From: Dactylonectria macrodidyma
Lineage: Eukaryota > Ascomycota > Sordariomycetes > Hypocreales > Nectriaceae
Assembly: GCA_020744425.1 (NCBI GenBank)
Contig: JAGMUV010000027.1
Span: 124,001-188,000 of the forward strand
Length of the DNA stretch: 64,000 nt
Direction of reading: 5' to 3'
Part shown: positions 1 to 11,599 of the stretch, piece after piece
Layout: every line of letters begins with the position of its first letter
Position numbering within the stretch: position 1 is the stretch's first letter
Translations under genes and position numbers: made by a program
The notes under the pieces: generated by a model
Told to the model about the DNA's origin: nothing
Seen by the model: the letters and a program-made list of their open reading frames with translations, nothing else
The model's database searches: none

Positions 1-414
1 TGTCAGTATCTGATCCAACTGCCCGATCAATCCTGTACGTAGCCAACTACGTAAAGTCTGGCACAGGCCGATAGTTGAAGCATCTAGCCGATTCCTAAGC
101 CTCGTAACCATCTGCCCGGCCACTGAAAATAACCTCTCACATTCTGCTGACATAGGGGCCACAGTCAGAAAATCCAGGGCCATCCTACTCAATTTGGGGT
201 ACTTGAACCGCCTGGTGTGCCAGTATTCGTATGGGTCAGTAACTAGGGCGTCAGAATCGTCGATATTGCGTTGCCACTGATCGTACTCATCGAGATCCAA
301 CCCTCTGTACAATGACGAAGGAGATGCCCCGGCAGACTCGTCAATAACCTGATTCTGAAGAGTCAGCCCTCGTTTGCTGTTACGCCAGGCTGTAAGCCAT
401 AGGCCATATCCCGA
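1..414 (-). pseudogene. hAT transposase, C-terminal fragment running off the window
   Basis: The minus strand is open from about 414 to the window edge and encodes the hAT C-terminal dimerisation region: a YEYWHTRRFKYPKLSRMA stretch followed by a block with MSAECERLFS and LRSWLRTGL. An in-frame TAG lies at about 415-417 and no transposase sequence is recognisable upstream of it, so only the 3' part is present here. The block closely resembles the same region of the intact hAT transposase ending at 14269, so both probably belong to one family. Whether the copy continues intact to the left of the window cannot be seen. Confidence 0.85.
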
Positions 415-2337
415 CTAGACATAGAAACAATGCCTTAATTTTTTGACTTGAAATTTGAACACAGTGTAGAATCATCACTTGTAAACTGCATACCAGTTTT
501 TTACATCTATACCTAATTACCTTGTCTTGATAAACAACATTGAAATCAACATTTTTCGAGTCTCTCTTGTCATGGACCGGCTTAGTCATCGTTGCTGGAT
601 TTCCTCGACAGATCTAAACCTACTTTATGGATCGACACTGACTTTTTCGCCGTGAAGGCGTGCCCTGGCCCCTATCGCGTCGCTACCATGCGCCACTACG
701 CCATCCCAGCCAATTATAAACCCCTGACTTCTACACTTTCCTTTTCACCGTAATCGCGGATGCGCTGCTGCCGCCGCCGGTTTAGCGGCACATCCGTTTA
801 GGCATGGCGCCCTCGCCGCCTGCACCGTGTCACGTGACCCATTCTTATATAAGCGTTCTTCCTGCCGCCCAACGTCCATCCACCCTCGTGAACTTGTACT
901 CTCGACTTCTGCCCCTTCCCTCGCTCCTCATTTCCTCCTCAGCCTGAGTTTCATTTCCATAAGCCGGACGCGTCATCCGCTCGGTCGCATGGGACCGCCA
1001 TCATCGCTCCAGGGCAACTTGGCGACGGCGTCGGCCGCATTCCCCCTTTCCCACCGATTCAGGACGACTGGCTGCATCGTATGAATGCTTTCCAAGGACC
1101 TCTTCCTTACTCGCCTAGAGGATTTTTACACCAGTATGAATCTTCCTGCCTCCCTCATGGCCTTTCGCTGTATACTGACTAATGCCTGAAGCCGCCGTTG
1201 AAGCCATCTTCCTTAGACGGATGGTCTGACGGAATGGTAGCCTCCCGTCGTCACGCTCCATTCTCAGGCAGCAGGCACCTAACTGGGTTGTTGGTCCTCG
1301 TGAGGCCTCCCATGGGGAGCTGACCAGTCGCGAAAATGCCGCAAAGGCCGACTGCGTCTATGCCCAAGGCAGACTGAGGGCGATGCACTCTTGGCATACA
1401 CTTGATGGGGCAGGGGATGGCTAGCTCCGGCGAGCTGAAGCATGACCCCTCTCCCCCCCTTCCTTCGCATGGAGCAGTGACCGAGTCCGACCTATCGCAA
1501 GCGGCGAGAACACCTTCCATGAGCAGGCATGATTCACCAATATAGGGGCAGTGAACTGGCATCATTTCGGAAACGCCTCTTCCGTGGCTGCCGGCCCCTA
1601 TTGCTGAGTCCCTTCATCCTCCTGATTCGCCATGGATGAGGCAAGGGCCGAGCGGCATGAAAGGGAAGGAGCATGCTGCATATACGAACGCATGGATGGA
1701 TGACACAATGGCCTTTCGGATTCTGCAGGATGGAGGCTGGGTGATGTCGCACTGGAGGAGGTAGAAGGGCGAAGCGAGGCGAGGAGGAGCTCGTTTTACG
1801 CTTGATCTCGGCCTTGGCCACCTCGTTACTCTCGGGTACTCGGGCAATGACGATGTGCGGCAGGTATCAGGAGTCTAGGTGGCCAGAGAACTCGCGGGCC
1901 AGGGATGATCGGCATCTAGTTGGCGGAGTCAGGCGACATCGTCAGAGTCAGGTGGGTGAGCAGAAACCCCCGGCTGTTGGGATCCAGACTCCCGTCATCC
2001 AACACGAGGATACGATTCGTGCACGGAGACCACGAGCAACCAACGGGTGTGTCTCGGGACTGACTTTGGAGTCGACTTCAGTTGCATGGTCTGTCTCGGC
2101 AGTTGGCTGATTGGTAGAGATAACGGAGATGGGGATGCGGCGGCCTCCTTTCGAGTGCCCCCTTTGTCTCGGATGGACGGATGGTAAGGAGAAGCCAGGC
2201 AATACCTGGAGGCGGCAGGAAGGCCATGGCGTACAGGCTACTCAGGCATTAAAGCTGGGCGGTGCCCGCCTGCCTAACAACGCTATCCGGGCAAATCTCA
2301 CATCTCTTACCTCAACAGGAGCACGCGCAGTCCGACC
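415..2337. other. No recognisable gene
   Basis: This stretch of about 1.9 kb separates the hAT fragment from the Myb-like gene. Open frames exist on both strands, but none shows a recognisable domain, a splice-consistent structure or a plausible coding pattern. The last part (about 2250-2337) must hold the promoter and 5' leader of the gene starting at 2338. Confidence 0.5.
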
Positions 2338-4156
2338 ATGACACCAACCACTACCCTTGATGCCAGCCGGCAGAAGCAGCAGCCGGCTCATCCTCCTTCT
2401 CCTTCACTAGTGGAAACCTCATCCCCGCGTGAAGACAAAGACAACGGCCCGTCGACCTCTGGCATCGGAGCTTCCAACGAGCCAATATGGATCCCCTCTG
2501 ACGTCGACTCCGACGCGGAGGATGATGGAGATGACGGTCAAGATTTTGATGGCTCGCGATCTGATGCCACGCTTCCATCAATCAACAGTCTTGCTGCACA
2601 GTCTCAGCCCAGGAACACGATCCATGCGGGTAAGTCCTAAAGACCATCTGCTCTTCAAAACCACCGGAGGTCTAACAGCCGGTCCAGACAGCCCCAGCAA
2701 GGTGTTTGATGACATTGATGCTGTTTATGTCGACTTAACTACAGCTTGCGCAATTGAGTCAGATGCCATGACCAGCGTGGTCAGTGGATCCCCAAGATCT
2801 TCGCCGCACACCGCCGTAAACCCTCCAACGCCAGCACAGACATCACAGACGCCCGATCTCGAGCATTTTCCCCCAGATCAGGCTCCTTGTCAAGGTGATG
2901 ATGCGCCTGCGAGCGGTACCCTTGCATGCCATGATGGTATTCCAGAGACCCCCCACGAATACCCTCAAAGACACCTGTCTCAAGACACGCCTGAAGGGCA
3001 GGGCCTTGCTACAGCCGACGCAACTGAGCGAAGCGCTGTCACCGGCGATGCTACACATATCACAACACCGATCCCCTCATCGCGGAGTACTCCGGATCCC
3101 CCAACGCCAGCATGTGCGTCGCAGCCGCCCTCCCTTGCACCCCTTGACACGGACGATGCTCCGTGTCGAGGTGACGACGTGTCCGTGAGCGCTACTCCTT
3201 CACGCCAAAACAGCATTCCTGGGGCACGTGACGCGTCCTCCCAAAGACAACCATCGTTCGAAACGCCTCAAGGGCAAGACCACGAAACGAGCGATCGTGG
3301 ATCCGAAGACGTCGAGGCTCATGTATTGTCTGAGAGCGCACCTCAATCGTCTTCAGGAGCCCGCGCATCCCCTTCTCGGCCACTGGGTCCCATAACGCGC
3401 CGCCGCACCCGTCGTCAGGCTGTGCATAGATTGGTCCAAGGCGACGATGATAGCAGCAGCGACACGGGTAACGAGTCCCAAGGAAGTGAATCCCATCTTG
3501 ACCGAGCGAATTTGCGGCGTGATAAAGACTATTATCCCTCTCACACACAAGCCGAAGAGATAGGCCTAGAAGTCGACGAGTCTGGCGGCGAAGATCAATG
3601 CCCACGCAAGCGCCGCAAGGTCTCGAGGTCCTCCGCCGGTTCGCTGCGCAATGCAGCAGCTAGTGTTGAGCGCCCTCGTCGGGGAAGACCGTCTTTGAGA
3701 TCGTGGGGGAAGAATACCCAGGCAAGCGGTATCCTCAGCCCAGCGTCATCCCAGGCGACGTCCGATGAGACCGAAGTCACGGCGGTTCTCGCCAGCTTTG
3801 AGGAATGGCCGCTCGAGAATGCTTCGCTCAAGCGCATAACCGAGAACGGCAATACAACTTTCCAGTTACAGTTCGACTGGACTCCTTGTACAAAGCGTGG
3901 GCATGCTAGCAGCACCGTTCAGGATCGGGTTGATTCACCCTCAACACAGACGACAGCCAAGGCCAAGCGAGCTTCAGCTCCAAGAGCCAAATATACCCCA
4001 CAGGAAGATGATCTTCTCATCGAGTTAAAGGAAGGCAGGGAGATGCTGGCGTGGCCCGAGATTCACCAGCGGTTCAGTGAAGCCTATCCAGGGCGGTCCG
4101 TCGAGAGTCTACAGGTGCATTACTCAACGAAGGTCAAGCGTCGTAAGAGATCCTAG
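2338..4156 (+). CDS. Myb/SANT-like nuclear protein
   Basis: Two exons (2338-2629, 2688-4156) give a 586-aa protein. The 58-nt intron has a GTAAGT donor, a CTAAC branch site and a CAG acceptor, and the phases join exactly. The N-terminus has an acidic run (DSDAEDDGDDGQDF). The middle is low-complexity and rich in Ser, Thr and Pro, with basic stretches (RRRTRRQ, PRKRRK) that look like nuclear localisation signals. The last ~55 residues form one Myb/SANT-like DNA-binding unit (YTPQEDDLLIEL, then LAWPEIHQRF, PGRSVESLQVHY and a basic tail). This layout is common in fungal proteins of unknown function, so a DNA-binding role is inferred and no target is known. Decayed copies of its middle and C-terminus follow immediately downstream. 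Confidence 0.75.
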
Positions 4157-4187
4157 CACGCCTTTGGATGTCAAATATGTCCGGAGC

Positions 4188-4337
4188 TCGTTTAAAATAG
4201 GGTCCTACAGCTTGATGGAGTCCAGGGCCGCGGAGGACAGCCTTTGGAGGATTAGGGCCGAGTTTACGCAGTTATTGCCGGGACGGAGTGTGGGAGTCCT
4301 TCAGGTGCGCTTTCATTCTAAGTTACGGAGGAAGTAA
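4188..4337 (+). pseudogene. Decayed tandem copy of the Myb-like C-terminus
   Basis: Directly after the Myb-like gene the plus strand encodes DSLWRIRAEFTQLLPGRSV followed by a VLQVRFHSKLRRK tail and a stop. This matches the end of the upstream protein (LAWPEIHQRF, PGRSVESLQVHYSTKVKRR). The rest of a gene is missing, so it is best read as a partial tandem duplicate or a shuffled exon. Confidence 0.6.
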
Positions 4338-4639
4338 GAACAATGAAGCCAGGCCGCTGACCCTGGATGCTTGAGTGTGTCTGCAACTGAAATGCAGTGC
4401 CTTAACATGCGATGTCTGTCCTCTTGAGAGTCGAATGCTTGAGAGTCCCAGCTGAGTGCTCAATATATCATCATTCTAGCTCTTAATCTCCTTTTCCTCC
4501 TGAAATGTCATAAGCTCACTAAATAGTCTAAGACATGTGGCGAATGTGCTGGCAGCCGACCCAGATAGCACCGGCAGGGCGATTCATGACGCCAATGGTG
4601 TCTGCTCCGTGAAGTCAAATGCCGACGTCCTTGGACTAA

Positions 4640-5060
4640 GTGCTGTCATGGGCGTAGCCTCACGAAACTCTTCGCCAAAAAGGGCGTAGATCCTTCGACA
4701 CCAGCACCCGCATTGCAGCCACCCACCCCCCACGCCTCTCGAGATAGACGAAGCTCCGTGTCAAGGCGATAACGCACCTGTGCTATAGACCACGATACCA
4801 TTCCCGAGATGCCCGACGCATGCACCGAAAGACACCTGTCTCTGGAAACGCCAGAAAGGCAAGACCCTGACATGAGCGTTTGCGGAATTAGAGCGGCCGA
4901 GGCCCCATCGCCGTCTAAGGGCGCACCTCAATCGTCATTAAGAGCGCAGGTGCCCCCTTCTCGGCCTCCGGGTCCGGTGGTGCGCTGTCAGGAAGCCGAG
5001 GCGACAGACGGCAAAGAGCATTTTCCCCCAAGCGTCGGAAGATCAGGTCGCCTGGCCGTT
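4640..5060 (+). pseudogene. Decayed copy of the middle of the Myb-like gene
   Basis: The plus strand encodes a broken version of residues around the middle of the Myb-like protein: ERHLSLETPERQDPDMS versus QRQPSFETPQGQDHETS, and KGAPQSSLRAQVPPSRPPGP versus SAPQSSSGARASPSRPLGP. The copy contains stops and lacks the Myb unit. With the piece at 4188-4337 it points to a tandem duplication of the whole gene followed by decay. Confidence 0.6.
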
Positions 5061-5315
5061 CGAGGCCCGATTCTTACTAGCACATGTCCCTACTTGCTCA
5101 GCTTGATTATTTAGCATTGATATCTCAAGACTATTCTCGAACATTCGACATTTAGATCCAGAAGTTATAGGTTTCTCTTATCCCTTAGTACCCTCTTAAA
5201 ACAAAGGTATTAAAATACTGTATAGTTAATCATAGTTCAGTATACATTGGGGAATGCTTAATAGGAAATTCATATAAGCTGAGATGTTATCGAAGTTGCT
5301 TACCCTCAGCCGATA

Positions 5316-8060
5316 CTAAATTACTGAGAATTGCATCAATGAAACACGACCTGAACGACAGCCTAGAGCGACTGTTGACCCCGCCACAGCTGCTGCCCAA
5401 GGTCGAAACTCTGGAGGCAGCCAAAGCAGTCTCTTCCTATCTTTCACAATCCATATACTATCAGTGCTTATACCGTAACCGTAATGGCTACAGTCTAGTA
5501 AGGAAGCCCCGGTCAGTTGTGCGGCATTAGCGGAGAATAGATCTAGGTTCAGAACTCCAATATCTGTAGACAGCCGGGAATTGGTCATTAGATCGAACGA
5601 AAGGTGAGCCATGACTCTGCCCACATCAAGCGTCTGTAGGCATGCGCCCGAACTGGCATCCCAGATCTTGACGGTCGCATCCTCTGCGCTCGATGCGAGC
5701 CGCTGGCCATCCGCCGAGAAGACGACCGAGCGTATCCCGTAATCGTGGCCCTGGAGCGTCTGGACGCACGCGCCCGAACTGGCATCCCAGATCTTAATAG
5801 TGTTATTATCTGAGCCCGATGCGAGCCGCTGGCCATCCGCTGAGAAGGCGACCGAGGTGACTGCGTCATCGTGGCCCTCGAGCGTCTGGACACACACGCC
5901 CGAACTGGCATCCCAGATATTGATGGTCTGATCATGTGAGCTTGATGCGAGCCGCTGGCTATCTGCTGAGAAGACAGCTGAGGTGACTCCGTCACCGTGG
6001 CCTTTAAGCGTCTGGACACATACGCCCGAACTAGCATCCCAGATCTTGACGGTCCCATCATCTGAGCTCGATGCGAGCCGCTGGCTATCTGCTGAGAAGA
6101 CGATCGAGCATATCCCGTAATCGTGGCCCTGGAGCGTCTGGACGCACGCGCCCGAACTGGCATCCCAGATCTTAATAGTGTTATTATCTGAGCTCGATGC
6201 GAGCCGCTGGCTATCTGCTGAGAAGACAATTGAGGCGACATCGTTATTGTAGCCCTTGAGCGTCTGGATGCACGTGCCCGAACTGGCATCCCAGATCTTG
6301 ACGGTCCCATCGTCTGAGCTCGATGCGAGCCGCTGGCCATCTGCTGAGAAGACGATCGAGGTGACCTTGTCATCGTGGCCCTCGAGTGTCTGGACATACA
6401 CGCCTGAACTGGCATCCCAGATCTTGATAGTCTTATCGTATGAGCTCGATGCGAGCCGCTGGTTATCTGCCGAGAAGACAACCGAGTTGACTCCCTCAAC
6501 GTGGCCCTCGAGCGTCTGGACGCAAGCATTCCAGTCTGCCTCCATAATCGGCTTCAATATTATCCAATCCGGCTCTTCCTCCATGAAGATTTGTCTGACT
6601 AAGCTGCGGGTGGGACTAAACACGAGTGCTGATGTGTAAACCTGCAACGGAGCAATCTCTATCGCCCGTTTGTGAGAAAGAATAAATCGTCGCTCGTCTC
6701 GAAGTAGTTCTGTCACTTGTTGCACCTCTACGTTTCCCTGCGAACATGTTAGGCTGTCTCTCTAGGGTCTAGATGAATTACGACAACTCACTACTAAAGC
6801 CTCGAGCTTCTGCATTGCCAGTACTCCCTCCGACATACTGCGCAACAGACTGAGAGCTTCCAGCCAATACAGATACTTCTCTTTGAGGAAGGCATGAACG
6901 ATGCTGCCGTCCTGTAGGTCTCTCATCCTCTCTGCGGGATCCGAGTCACTGAGATGGTCAACCCAGTAAATACAAGAATATCGGGTTGCAGCCAATGGGT
7001 CAGGGTCGGGCGGTGAGACCTGATCGATGGGGAATCCTGGAACGCGTAGGCTGTAAATGTCGCGTCGGAGCGTCCCTGACAGAGCCTCCAGTGATCTAGA
7101 GAAGATGGCGCGGTGCTGGTGCGCGATGCCGGAAGGCAGAATTTGATCGGATGCCTTGTTGAGCACGAAATCCTTCGCCGATTGATGTACAAAGTAAATG
7201 ACTCCCTCTCGGATAGTCAGGAGAGAGCCGCAGGATCCGATGATTTCTTCCAAGGTGTTGAGGTCGTCGCCGAAGTCCTTGAGTGACTCAACAAGAAACG
7301 TCAGCTCCTTCAAGGTGACAGGGCGGTATACGACCGAAGCAACAGCCAGTATCTGCTTGCAAAGGTCCGCGTCATCAGAGTCATAGATGTGTTTCATCAT
7401 TCTCTGGTAGAGAGAATCGAGTCCTGGTGGGAATGACTCTAACTTGGCGAGCGTATGCCGTTTTCGGACGTTAGAACCCGCGAGCTCTTGACAGACCAAG
7501 GCTACCCATAGGAACGTGTCATTTGCGTTCGAGGCTAAGTGTTGCTGAACAGCATCCCGTGTTTTGCGGTCGTATTTCTTCGACTGAGCTAGGCGATCTA
7601 CCTTGTACTTGATGTATTTACTAACAGCGGCGGAGATCGACTCATGGTTCAGCTCGAGACAGAGCCGGAGCTTCTGCGTGGATGCGTCCAGGGCCTCCTC
7701 GATACTTGGCCAGTTACGACTGGACACGATCAGCTTAGCTCGAGATGAAGAGGATATGTGGACGAGCAAGTCGAGAAGCTGGTCGCGATTTGTCTCGCAC
7801 TCGTCAAGCGCGTCAATGATTAAGAAGGTGTTCTGCCGGCTCGAGTCCTGCAAGATGTTGAAGAGAATCTTGGACAGGGCATCCCACTGATTCGTGTCCT
7901 CGAATAGCTGTTTGCCCGCGTGATTATACTTTTTCAGTACGTGCGACATCAGTGACGGCTCCTGATCGAGGAGGAGATAGAGGAGGCCGCGGAGCACGGA
8001 TGTTGCGTTATTAAGGCGCACGTCGGTCGCCTGACAGAAGAAGTAGGACAAGCGGCGAGC
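5316..8060 (-). pseudogene. NACHT-WD40 NLR (HET-E-like), 5'-truncated
   Basis: Two coding blocks (8060-6792 and 6737-5316) join across a 54-nt intron (GTGAGT donor, CTAAC branch, GCAG acceptor) in one frame of about 894 codons. The first block starts abruptly at a YFFCQATD-type motif, keeps the Walker-B-like FLIIDALDEC and the NACHT-associated helical region, but has no P-loop. An in-frame TGA lies just upstream at about 8062 and no N-terminal effector domain follows. The second block holds seven WD40 repeats and a ~100-residue C-terminal tail. Fungal proteins of this architecture act in heterokaryon incompatibility and innate-immunity-like recognition. Without its nucleotide-binding loop this copy should not signal as a normal NLR. 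A Copia fragment begins within 80 bp of the truncation. Confidence 0.8.
5620..6530 (-). repeat. Seven near-identical 126-bp WD40 repeat units
   Basis: Seven 42-codon units occur in tandem, each of the form GHxxxVxSxVFSADxQRLASS followed by a KIWDASSG block. Most differences are concentrated just after the GH and around the DD/DN/HD positions before TIKIW. Units 4 and 7 (both GHDYGI) are almost identical. High internal identity is characteristic of the HNWD class of fungal NLRs, where repeats are reshuffled and homogenised. Confidence 0.85.
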
Positions 8061-8136
8061 ATGTCACATTCAGTATATCTATAGTATTTGCACTACGCAT
8101 TAGCGGAGTGCGCATTCCCTTTTAGTGTAGCTGGCA

Positions 8137-8480
8137 ATGCGACAGTATAGACCACCAAATGTCGACTTCGATGCAACAAAGGACCTCCGACCAGACTGGC
8201 GCGGGGTTTATGCGTATGGATGCAAAGCATATCCCCTAAACAGCCGCTACAAGGCTGGGAAAGACATCAATCAGTTCAAGCTTGGCCCACGAGCACACGT
8301 TGGTTATCTCGTTGGTTACCACGCCAGCAATATCTATCGAATTTGGGTCTCCAAGCTCAATCAGGTCACCCTGTTCCGAGACGTACGATTCAATGAAGAG
8401 GAATTCTTTGATCCAGAGAAAGAGGAACAGCTCGAGACGGAAGCGGTCGTGGAATACAGGCCAACACCATACATGGGCAA
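8137..8480 (+). mobile_element. Copia-type polyprotein fragment
   Basis: About 115 codons encode the C-terminal part of a Ty1/Copia integrase: YGCKAYPL, then GPRAHVGYLVGYH, SNIYRIWV and RDVRFNEEEFF. No LTR, reverse transcriptase or gag is seen around it. The fragment sits where the NLR is truncated, on the opposite strand, so an insertion or recombination involving it probably removed the 5' part of that gene. Confidence 0.8.
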
Positions 8481-8514
8481 CTTGTTCTGTTATTCTGTTG
8501 CTTGTTCTGTATAA

Positions 8515-8975
8515 CGTGTTAATATTTTTTTATTCTGTTATTATGTTATCATGTTATGGCTCTCACACTAATCTGTTATAACGGAATAACAGAAAAAACA
8601 GGATAAGTGAAATAAGCTTTTTTCATTGCTTTTGTCACATCCAACGGGCCAAAAGGTCATACATTTTATCAAACCGGAAGGAAGGTCCCTCAGCCGCTCA
8701 GAAAGGCTGTTCACTGGCGGTCGGAAGTCCGAACTTCCGGTCAGAAGTTGGTGTCACCCATCTTCCCCAAAAAGCAAGTTCTTCAACACCACGGCCCCGG
8801 AGGCCCTTCACCCTAGGTATAAGAAACCGACCTATTTTCCACTCATTAGATAGAGAACCGAGAGCTTCTATGACAACCAATTCATCGCTGAATGTGACAG
8901 CTTTTTATCGCCCCAGACATCACAAACACCGGAAAATTTTCGTATTAAGATAGTTTTCATCTCACACCCATCATT
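8515..8975. other. AT-rich gap, no gene seen
   Basis: Starts with AT-rich sequence carrying repeated TTATTCTGTTA-like words and ends directly before the hAT transposase start. It should contain the left terminal region of that hAT, but I could not identify a terminal inverted repeat matching the right end. Confidence 0.4.
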
Positions 8976-11583
8976 ATGGCTTCAGAAAGCGATATTTTAT
9001 CGTCGATCGGCGACTCTAATTCTCAAACATCTGATCAATTGCCTTCAAACTTCTTTTCTATTATGGATCGGCAGTATCCAGATAAGAATAAACCGCTTAC
9101 CGCCGGCCGCAAACGAAAGACCAAAGGCACTGTGCTTTATGTGTGCCGATTATGCCCTAAATGGAGTCATGGGCATCGAGCAATAGCTGTACAGCATATC
9201 AAAAACCGCCATGCTGCACAGCTTCGACTGCCGCCGCCGGCTTCGCCGATACCATCGAATCAACGCTCATTAACCGCCATGTTTTCATCTATCCCTACAC
9301 CTGATAGTCTGCGGCAGGCTTTCAATCGGCAGGCATATAATGAAGCCGTTGTAGGACTGCTCACACGGCGGAGAGCTCCTTTTTCAGCTGTTGAATGGAA
9401 CGAGTTAAAGGATCTCGCTTTGGCATGCAATCCGACCATCGGTGATCAATTAATCACCTCCAGACGTCAGGCCATGCGTCACATTGCGGAAAATAACGTA
9501 TTCTATAGAGATCAGATCAAAGGCAAACTAGCAATCGCGTCTTCGCCTATTCATATCTCCACCGATCTCTGGACATCGCCACATCGCCATGCTCTACTGG
9601 CTGTTTGTGCTCAATGGGTTGATCAGGATTATCAGCTGCAGAAGGCACTTCTAGGACTACCGGAATGTCGCGACAACCACTCTGGAGAGCGGCAAGCTGA
9701 TCTCATTATGAGTATTCTCGAGACGTTCGGAATCATGTCAAAACTCGGCTATCACACCGGAGATAACGCTACGTCAAACGACACATGTCTGGAGTCAATA
9801 GCACGTCGATTGAAAGAGAATCTTAATGTAAGTTGGCGGCCGCTTTCGATTGACTAATCTAATGATGAGCGGTAGATCGACTATGACCCCAAAAAACGCC
9901 GCATCCGCTGCATCGGCCACATCATCAATCTCTCCCTTCAAGCCTTCCTTCTCGGGTCATCGAATGAAGCCCTCATCGCCGCACTTGAAGCCGCATCCGA
10001 AGCCACTAGTGAAGACCTATTAATTCGCTTCTCTCGGGCCCTCACCTCCAGAAGACGTAGAGGGCGTAGACGTCTCTCGAGATCGGACGTTGATGAGGAC
10101 TATCTAGGCATTGGGGGCATACCTGCGCTGCGTAAACTGCACGGTCTGGCTGTTTGGACACGCTGCTCATCGCTTACTAGCCAGCTGTGGGACGATGAAG
10201 TCGGCTTGCGACTAGGGATCGATAATGAGACGCGGTGGTCTTCATGGTATCATGTCCTCGATAAGCTTTTCAAAAAGAAGGCGCATATCGTTCAATTCAT
10301 GCATGAACACGAGCGGATCCTCTGAGACAATCGATTGACAGCGGCTGATTGGGATTTGCTTCAGAAAGCGTACCTATTTCTCCAACCCTTTGATGGGGCC
10401 GCATTGTGCGCTGAGGGCAATAAAGCGTCTCTTTCACAGTCATTATTTCTAATGGACTGCCTTCTTTCTCATTATGAAAACGAGAAGGTGAGCCATTTCA
10501 TTGCGAGGTAGCGAGGACATCTCATCGCTGGTCTCAACAGCTAAGATAGATGCTAATACAATTATAGCGGCACTACAGCGCACCCGAGACACGCGATGAG
10601 CGCATGTGTGAAAGGCTTCTAGCGAGTTGATTCAACTAACTAGTCCCTATGCTGTTTACTTTCAAGATGAAGAAATAAAAGAATCTAAATACAAACTGGG
10701 TGCGTGAAGACGCGTTATATCTTCTTTAATATAGAAGATTCGAGAATCAACTCGATGGCGCTGTGGAGAAGAATTGGGGCTTGGTGGCAGAGCCGCCAGC
10801 CAAGTGGGCCTGACCCGTTACAGCATGCTACATGCCATCGATATGGGCTGGTTCATTATGAATAAATACTACACCATGACCCACGACGTTCCCGTTTATT
10901 CCGCCGCTCTCCTTCTCGACCCTTCGAAACGAGACGCCTACATTAAGCAGAACTGGCCGGATGAGTGGTACGACAACGCAATTGGCGGAGCACAAGCGAT
11001 TTGGGAGGAAGAATACAATATTGAGCTCCCTACTAAGCCTCCAGCCGCTCCGAGCGCTGTCCCAAGCTTTGTGGAACATGAGACTAATAAACTAGCTCAG
11101 TTGGCAAGGAATATGAAGGTAAAGACCGCCGGATTGCGTTGTGAGGATGATTTCATGACCTTTATTACCGCTCAACCGATAGAGATCGATTCTACGCCGC
11201 TTCAATGGTGGTGCGCATCTGAGCAGCGGAGAAGATATCCACGACTTAGCCGCATGGCCATCGCGATACTCTCCATCTCACCAGAGTCGTCCGAGCCAGA
11301 GAGAGCCTTCTCTGGGGCGCGCAGGACATGCTCATGGGATAGGCTGCGGATTAAATGTGCAAACATTGAGAGGGTAGAGTGTATAGGCAGCTGGTTGCGC
11401 GAAGCAAGGCTCGAACCCACTACACTGTAAATCCACGTGGACCACATATAAGTGGCCCATCTCTATTACATCCACTTGTCGGCGCTCAGATTACGTAATA
11501 ATCCACTACACTTGGACACGAAAGTGGATGTAATGGAGTGGATTTAGGTGGATTTAGGTACAGTGGGATATTCCCTGACCCTG
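8976..11583 (+). mobile_element. Inactivated hAT transposon
   Basis: The transposase begins at ATG 8976. It has a BED-type zinc finger (YVCRLCPKWSHGHR with a following HIKNRH) and the hAT core block (GYHTGDNATSND, then after the intron RCIGHIINLSLQA). A 48-nt intron (9828-9875) is well formed. The frame is broken by a TGA at about 10323 (after HEHERIL) and by several stops between 10590 and 10750. It resumes at about 10774 and runs to the C-terminal dimerisation region, ending at 11430. Downstream are subterminal GTGGAT/ATCCAC repeats, and the element may end at CCCTGACCCTG (11583). No left terminus was found. Confidence 0.8.
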
Positions 11584-11599
11584 TATGGTTCATAGTACT

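Noticed and set aside
827..1847. Several 60-100-codon frames in the GC-rich stretch after the first hAT fragment
   Set aside because: They overlap each other on both strands and show neither domain nor consistent splice structure.
5588..6529. A 313-codon frame overlapping the WD40 region on the same strand
   Set aside because: It repeats with the same 126-bp period in another frame, is Arg/Ser-rich, and has no domain; it is a shadow of the WD40 repeats.
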